Shown here: positions 58,686 through 64,000 of the stretch, piece by piece
How positions within the stretch are numbered: the stretch's first letter is position 1
How the letters are laid out: each line of letters opens with the position of its first letter
Assembly: GCA_016647705.1 (NCBI GenBank)
Contig: CM028326.1
Span: 48,437,285 to 48,501,284 of the forward strand
Source: Eucommia ulmoides
Lineage: Eukaryota > Streptophyta > Magnoliopsida > Garryales > Eucommiaceae
DNA length: 64,000 bases
Reading direction: 5' to 3'
Notes under the pieces: generated by a model
Told to the model about the DNA's origin: nothing
The model's input: the letters and a program-made list of their open reading frames with translations, nothing else
Database searches by the model: none
Translations under genes and position numbers: made by a program

Positions 58686-59503
58686 ACTTGAACCAAAACC
58701 ACTTCGTCTTTAGGTACGGCTTCCAAAGATAGGACGTAGTCCACAACACCTTCTTTCTTGGTTGAGCCTTTTTCACCAAAATCCCCCATAGATAGGGAAT
58801 TAATGAGAGTATGCTCCAATGGATCCCGATTCAAGTTTTCATGAAAGAATTTCCTAACGCACGAGTCCACCACTCCCACTCGAATGCATGTTGGGCATTC
58901 ATCTGGAAACTTCATTTTATTGAAAATATTGAATTTCACTTCATCATCACTCACCCTCAAAGTCAAGTTTCCATTGTGAACGTCAATCAACACATTTCCC
59001 GTGGTGAGAAAAGGCCTCTCAAATATTATAGGAATCTCTAGGTCCTCATCCATTTCCAACACGACAAAATCCACTAGAAATATGAACTTGTCCACCTTTA
59101 CTAACACGTCTTCAATTATGCCCTATGGATTATTTAATGAGCGATCCACCATTTGTAGAGAAATCGTAGTCGGCTTTGCATCTCCAAGCCCCAACTTTCG
59201 GTAAACAGATGATGGCATTAGATTGATATTTGCTCCTAGATCACAAAGCGCCTTCTCAAAGTAAGATTTCCCAATAGTGCACGAAATAGTGAAACTTTTG
59301 GGATCTTTCAACTTTTGAGGCAACTTCCGTTGAAGGATCGTACTATATTCCTCTATTAACTTGACGGTCTCATGTTCCTCCAATTTATTCTTATTTGTCA
59401 TTATATCCTTCAAGAACTTTCCATAGTTGGGCATTTGTTCCAAGGCATCGGCAAACGATATGTTGATATGGATTTTATTGAAAATGTCAAAAAAAATTAG
59501 CAA
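58686..59503 (-). pseudogene. Protease region of element D
   Basis: It reads MPNYGKFLKDIMTNKNKLEE, then FTISCTIGKSYFEKALCDLG and ANINLMPSSVYRKLG, the Athila retropepsin-like segment. The active site reads CDLGAN in the usual position of the Asp-x-Gly of this lineage. After a stop near 59123 it continues DVLVKVDKFIFLVDFVVLEM and PIIFERPFLTTGNVLIDV (the downstream ILGRPFL-like block) up to C3. Confidence 0.88.
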
Positions 59504-59504
59504 A

Positions 59505-61110
59505 TTAGGAATCTAATTTCTTCTTTTGAAACTGTTGCGGATATGGTAAAGGAGGAGTGAGTATCAGTGGATTGTTTGGAAATGAGATTCTTCCCAGATT
59601 CACCCTTGGTGCTTCCTTCTTCTCCTCAATTGGAATGGCTTCCTTTTTCTCTTCAATTTTTTTCTTAACTTTCTGATCAACTTTCTCTTCAACTCTCTCC
59701 CTTGGTTGATCATTCGTTGTCTTAGTTGCTTTGACTTCCTTTGCGCTCCTCAATGTAATGGCTTTGCACTCCCTTGGGTTAGTCTCTGAATCACTTGGAA
59801 ACTTCCCTGATGTTTTCCCTTTGATAGCACTAGTAGGCTGACCAATTTGAGTTTTCAATGACTTCACAGTTGAATTTGTATTGGCGCACGTTGTCTTAAT
59901 ATTGTCTAGCCTCGTCTCATGTTTGTTAAGCTGATTATATGTTTCCCGCATAATGCTTTGTGTTTCCTTCATGAATGAGCCGAGCATGTCTTCCAACGGT
60001 GGCTTATGGATTTGCACCAGATTTTGTTGCATAGGACGGTTTTGTTGCATCGGTTGATATCCTTGAGATTGTGACTAGTATCCAAGAGGAGGTCGCAATG
60101 TATTCTGATTATTCGCATAAGAAAAGTTCTCATGATTGCGAATTTCGGGGTGATAATGAGTTGGGATATTATTGAAAAAATGGAATTCTCAACCCTCGAT
60201 TGCGAACTACTTGCAACATTTTCCACTTCTTGGCTGGATGAGGCATCTCTGGTAGAGAAGACGACTAACAGCTCCGTGAGCTTTGACACCTGGGCCGACA
60301 AGGTCGCTAGAGGATCGATCTCCTGAATAGTGGCTACCCTTTGTCCCACATTTCTCTAATTAGGCCATTGGTAGTTGTTGGCCGCTATCTCTTCCAAAAG
60401 TGCATTAGTTTCTTCCGAAGTTTTGGATAACAAAGAACCTCCCGAGGCGGCATCCACAATTGTTTTAGTCTGTCCATCCAGCCTATTGTAGAAGAGTTGG
60501 GTTTGAAACTAATATTGATTACTGTGTTGGGGGCACTTTCTCAATAAGTACTTGAACCTTTCCCATGCCTCGAAGAGTGGCTAAAAATCCCATTAGCGAA
60601 ATTATGCAATCTTGCCTCTCAGCTGTGATGTCTTCGAAGGTAGAAAGAACTTGGTAAGGAACCATTGACCTAGTTCCTTCTAAGTATTGATGCTTCCCAA
60701 TTGGACTGACTGAAACCAACCCCGTGCTCTATCTCAAAGGAAAAATGGGAACAAGCTCAGCCAGATTACACCCTCTACTACTTCGTTTATCTTCACCGTA
60801 TCACAAATATCCAAGAATGTTGCCAAGTGGAAATTTAGTTCTTCGTGAAGATTCCCGCCGTATTGGTTCTGCTGAACTATGTTGATTAGGGTAGGTTTCA
60901 ACTCGAAGTTGTTTGCTTGGATCGACTACCTCCGAATCCTAGAATAATTATCAAACATCATGGGTCGTTAGTAGTCCCTAAGGACCTGTTGTTGAACTTT
61001 TGGTTCCAGCGGCTGTTGCGGTAGCGCCTGTGGCACCGGCAGTGGTCATGGCATATGATCATCACCGTCGTCGGCCGTGTATTGAGTTTGGTTTCTTCTC
61101 TCTCTCCTTA
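59505..61110 (-). pseudogene. gag of element D
   Basis: Successive frames give LHEELNFHLATFLDICDTV, LRDRARGWFQSVQLGSIN, FLTKFFLPSKTSQLRGKI, FYNRLDGQTKTIVDAASGG and LLEEIAANNYQWP: the capsid segment of Athila gag. They continue VSKLTELLVVFS and the basic/acidic C-terminal part (CKAITLRSAKEV, Lys/Glu-rich repeats at 59600-59720, PYPQQFQKKK) at 59505-60050. Several stops are present. No clear ATG is visible near 61110. Confidence 0.9.
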
Positions 61111-61304
61111 ATCTCCTAATGTACGTTCAATCTCAAGATCAAGAGTCAAGAATTCTAAACTCCGGCTACGTCGTATACATTGCTTGTCACCACAACAAAT
61201 GAAAATGAATTAAAGAAAAACAAATTGAAACAAAATAAAACAAAAGAATGTAAAGATTAATATTGAACTACTTGGTAGTAATATCAACTAAATTACTAAT
61301 CTAA

Positions 61305-61329
61305 ATCCCCAACACCGACGCCAAAAACT
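61305..61329 (-). other. Primer-binding site of element D
   Basis: On the minus strand AGTTTTTGGCGTCGGTGTTG follows the LTR end. It is the Athila form with transitions relative to TGGCGCCGTTGCCGGGG. Confidence 0.75.
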
Positions 61330-62670
61330 TGTTGGCAAAATTTTAATCGCATTGGTTTTACTCGCAAGTGCACGAGGTCAAGTATTAATATAGTTGATCC
61401 GAAGATCGAGTGTCGTCCACTGGGATTTGTCCTAGGATTAGTTAAGTACTACAATTGACATAGCTTAATATTATCTAAACGTTTCAAGAATTGATTTGTG
61501 ATTGCTTAATCGAAAACTAATTAAACCTAAAAACTTGGGATTAATTCTATGAAAATGGATTACCTAGGGCATAATTTTGTTCACTAATACATGTTTGATT
61601 TCATTTAGTGTACATTAACGATATTCAACCTATCCGATAATCTAGGTATCGTAAACTCGCTCACTACCTCTCCTGAGTGTAAAGTGAGCGAATATGCACC
61701 CCGTATCAACACCGATATCCCTATCTAGAGTCTAAATGAGTACATGAGTCTTGACCCAAACTCATGAATTGTACACGTTTAAATAATCTCCCGAAACATT
61801 AAACCGTCGTGTTGTGTTTAACCCTAGTCCAAATCTAGGGTTACCTCTCCTAAGTGCCAAACCCTGTATTCTCAAACCAACCATAATACCATACAAAGCA
61901 TACCATGGATGTAATAAAATGGTAAACACAATTGGATAAAAATAAACAACCGTTAATGAAACATGGATTCACTCAAACATGCATATACATGAACTAATCA
62001 ATCCCTAGATAATATTTACTAAGCCACACGTGATCACAACCAAATATTCATTAAAACATGAGAATAACTTCATTATTCAATACACAAAGTTTAGAAACAA
62101 AGAGGGAACGACAAATCTGAAGAGTGGAGTGTTCCACTTCCACAAAAATCTCTCCGAGATTGTTTTATTTTCCTCAAATGAGCTCTCCTCTTTCTTAGTC
62201 TGATCTAGGGCTCTCTACAAGTGTAAAAACATGTTCTAACAAGGTAGGAATGGGTGGATATCATTAAGGTCCAAAACATTTGCCACCTGTTTGATTGATC
62301 GCTGCAGCGATGGTTGAGCAGTAGGGCTTCTGCTCTTTTATTGTTGTAGATGTGGTTGGGAAGAAGGCCCACTGACTCTTTATTAATGCAGCGATAAAGG
62401 CCATCGCTGCAGTGGTCAAGGGTCAGTGGCCTTTGACGCTGGCGCTGCAGTGATGGGCTTCATCGCTACAGCGGTAAGGCTACTTTCTTTATTCATGGAT
62501 CTTTTTCAACGTTTTTCCACTAACTTCCCACCAATTTGCTCGATTATCAACCATTTTTGTCCCTACACCTGATTTACATAAAAACGAATATAAAAGATTT
62601 AAAACATTACAAAAACACTCGAAAACTACCAAATTCGGGTTAAAAATATATAGGTAAATTCAACCTATCA
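61330..62670 (-). repeat. 5' LTR of element D
   Basis: Left edge is TGTTGGCAAAATTTTAATCG next to the PBS; right edge is AAATTCAACCTATCA followed by TTGAC. It matches the 3' LTR over its length. Confidence 0.9.
62295..62475. repeat. Palindrome cluster in 5' LTR of D (CGCTGCAGCG type)
   Basis: Copies: GATCGCTGCAGCGATGG, TAATGCAGCGATAAAGG, CCATCGCTGCAGTGGTC, GGCGCTGCAGTGATGGG and CATCGCTACAGCGG. Confidence 0.7.
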
Positions 62671-62869
62671 TTGACCCAAAACTTTTACTTAACCATATTC
62701 TGCCAAATTTAATAGTTTTATATTTTCTAGTATTTTTGTTACTTTTGTGTGTCGTATCCAGTGTGATCTAAGATAGAAATCCATTTTCTTTAAACCTCAT
62801 TTTAAAGTTTATCTGAACTTGTATTTTCAATTCAACACTGACTGGGCGGGACAAAATGCGGTGTCTACA
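62671..62869 (-). mobile_element. LTR E, right piece
   Basis: On the minus strand it begins TGTAGACACCGCATTTTGTC and runs into the TTGAC duplication of D. It continues at 33152. It inserted into Copia pol at 62870. Confidence 0.6.
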
Positions 62870-63490
62870 ATACGTTATGTTGTGGAGTTGGTTAGTCATT
62901 TCCAAGGCAATCTAGGAATTGTTCATTTGAGAACACGTAAAAGGATCTTGCAGTATCTTCGTGGAATTCCAGACGATATGCTTTGATATCGTGGTGAAAA
63001 TATCTATTTGCAAAGATATAGTGGTGAAAATATACATTTGCAAGGATGTAGATTAGAGTGGTGACTTGGACAAACGTAAGTCGACATCAAAATATACTTT
63101 CATACTCAGTAATGGTGTTATTTTGTGGTCGAGCAAAAGCAATTCTACATAGCACTATCTACTATCAAAGCAAAATATGTTGTTTGTGGTTCATCTGTTC
63201 AATAGGATGTTTGGTTAAAAAGATTTTTAGAAAATTACATTCTACAGATCCTGTAACCATGCATTGTGATAGTACGACTACACTCACATATGTCAAGGAT
63301 CCTAAATATCATAGAAAGACGAAGCATATTTGGACTCAATATCACTACATCTGACATAGAGTCTCACATGGAGAAGTGGTACTCAAGCATATTTCTACGA
63401 ATAAAATGGTGGTTGATCCCTTAACCAAACCTATTTCTAGAGATTTGTTCCATTCTCTTGTAAGATCTTTAGGTCTTCGTAGATTGTAAA
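62870..63490 (+). pseudogene. 3' end of Ty1/Copia pol (RNase H)
   Basis: It reads YVVELVSHFQGNLGIVHLR, KRILQYLRGIPDDML, then ALSTIKAKYVVCGSSVQ, TMHCDSTTTLTYVKDPKYH and VLKHISTNKMVVDPLTKP, ending SLVRSLGLRRL-stop at about 63489. These are the standard Copia RNase H landmarks in order. Stops occur after DDML and elsewhere. A 30-bp direct duplication (TGGTGAAAATAT...TTTGCAA) lies at 62990-63046. The 5' part of the element is missing; LTR E cut it at 62870. Confidence 0.9.
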
Positions 63491-64000
63491 AGATATGTTT
63501 GACTTATTGACTCGATATACTTGTACCACAATGCACATTTACATTTCATATTTTATTTGCATTCATTAAAAGTATGATGAGTAGTATAGAATATTGTTAT
63601 AGCCATATTATTACCATGATGGTAGATGTCACTAGGTTAATGGTTGGCCACTCACACAACAACCAGCCTCGACGTTGTGATAGCGTGCGAGATGAGACTT
63701 AAGAATTTTGAAGATTGAATTAGAGTATTATTTACAATGTTGCATTGAATGAACCAAGATAAGGTTTATGAAAACTCGAACATGAAAGTTTCTCACACTT
63801 CTTGTAGCTGAGAATAGTCAAATGTGAGATTTCAAGTGAATACTCGAGGAGATACCATCTTGAGCTTCTCAAGTTAATTACTTATGTGGGGATTGGACTT
63901 AGATTCATATAGTAATTTAGAATGACATTTTCATTTTATTTTTGAGTATAATACCGTAGCATATAAATCATACTACATGTGCTTTAAGACGACCACATAG
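63491..64000 (+). other. 3' non-coding region of the Copia element, running off the window
   Basis: AT-rich, no ORF. The LTR of this element may begin here, but I cannot place its start without the partner LTR. Confidence 0.5.

Larger units (their letters stand above)
33153..62670 (-). mobile_element. Element D: Athila-type Ty3/Gypsy, complete but decayed and multiply interrupted
   Basis: Both LTRs are present (33153-34515 and 61330-62670), with a perfect 5-bp duplication TTGAC at 33148-33152 and 62671-62675. From its 5' end (right) it reads PBS, gag, protease, RT/RNase H, integrase, spacer, ORF2, 3' UTR, PPT and LTR: full Athila order. Insertions are J (36306-37663) in ORF2, M (39909-53086) in the integrase C-terminus and C3 (55883-58685) between protease and RT. 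Removing each restores the reading frame or near frame. Coding has many stops. Confidence 0.92.

Overview
This is a plant nuclear genome window, most likely from a eudicot. It is AT-rich and almost entirely transposable elements. The evidence is one intron-containing organellar mTERF gene with GT-AG splice sites, plant Ty3/Gypsy lineages (Athila-type, Tat-type and chromovirus-type LTRs), Ty1/Copia, a plant LINE with a CCHC knuckle and a C-terminal RNase H, and a hAT-like non-autonomous element. I see no tRNA, rRNA or bacterial-type feature.

Layout. 1-1432: the 5' three exons of a minus-strand MTERF2-type gene that runs off the left edge. 1571-2238: a hAT-like insertion only 138 bp upstream of its start codon. 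2479-10073: AT-rich DNA holding an Athila-type solo LTR, inverted arms of a foldback-like element with a Tat-type solo LTR inside it, and a Copia-like LTR. 11301-28990: a decayed plus-strand Tat-type Gypsy element B with gag, protease, RT/RNase H, second RNase H, integrase, a 3' hairpin-bearing tandem array and an antisense extra ORF. A minus-strand LINE (19223-about 25985) splits that antisense ORF, and the LINE is itself split by solo LTR C1 and by LTR O. 28991-about 31100: a truncated chromovirus-type element (C2) cut into B's 3' LTR. About 31100-62869: a chromovirus-type LTR (E) split by a complete minus-strand Athila element D (33153-62670, TSD TTGAC). D is split by solo LTR J, by Athila derivative M (39909-53086), which is itself split by Athila derivative N (42921-50225, TSD ATGAG), and by chromovirus solo LTR C3 (55883-58685, TSD ACTTG). 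62870-64000: the 3' end of a plus-strand Copia pol.

The nest order is E, then D in E, M in D, N in M, each level supported by target-site duplications. No element has intact pol. D has stops and a Glu-Glu in place of the RT Asp-Asp. M keeps only a gag remnant; N keeps only the post-pol ORF2.

The most interesting signal is a regulatory-looking module in the Athila elements. Every one of these LTRs carries a cluster of degenerate 14-18 bp palindromes, about 40-55 bp upstream of a TATA-like box where one is clear. A second cluster of the same palindrome type lies inside the element, about 0.62 kb before ORF2, and is followed by a predicted leader intron of exactly 358 nt ending a few bases before the ORF2 start. 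The palindrome differs between elements (CCGCCTAGGCGG type in N, CGCTGCAGCG type in D), but LTR and internal clusters match within each element. This suggests a paired, co-evolving promoter/operator system for genomic RNA and for ORF2; that is an inference that can be tested.
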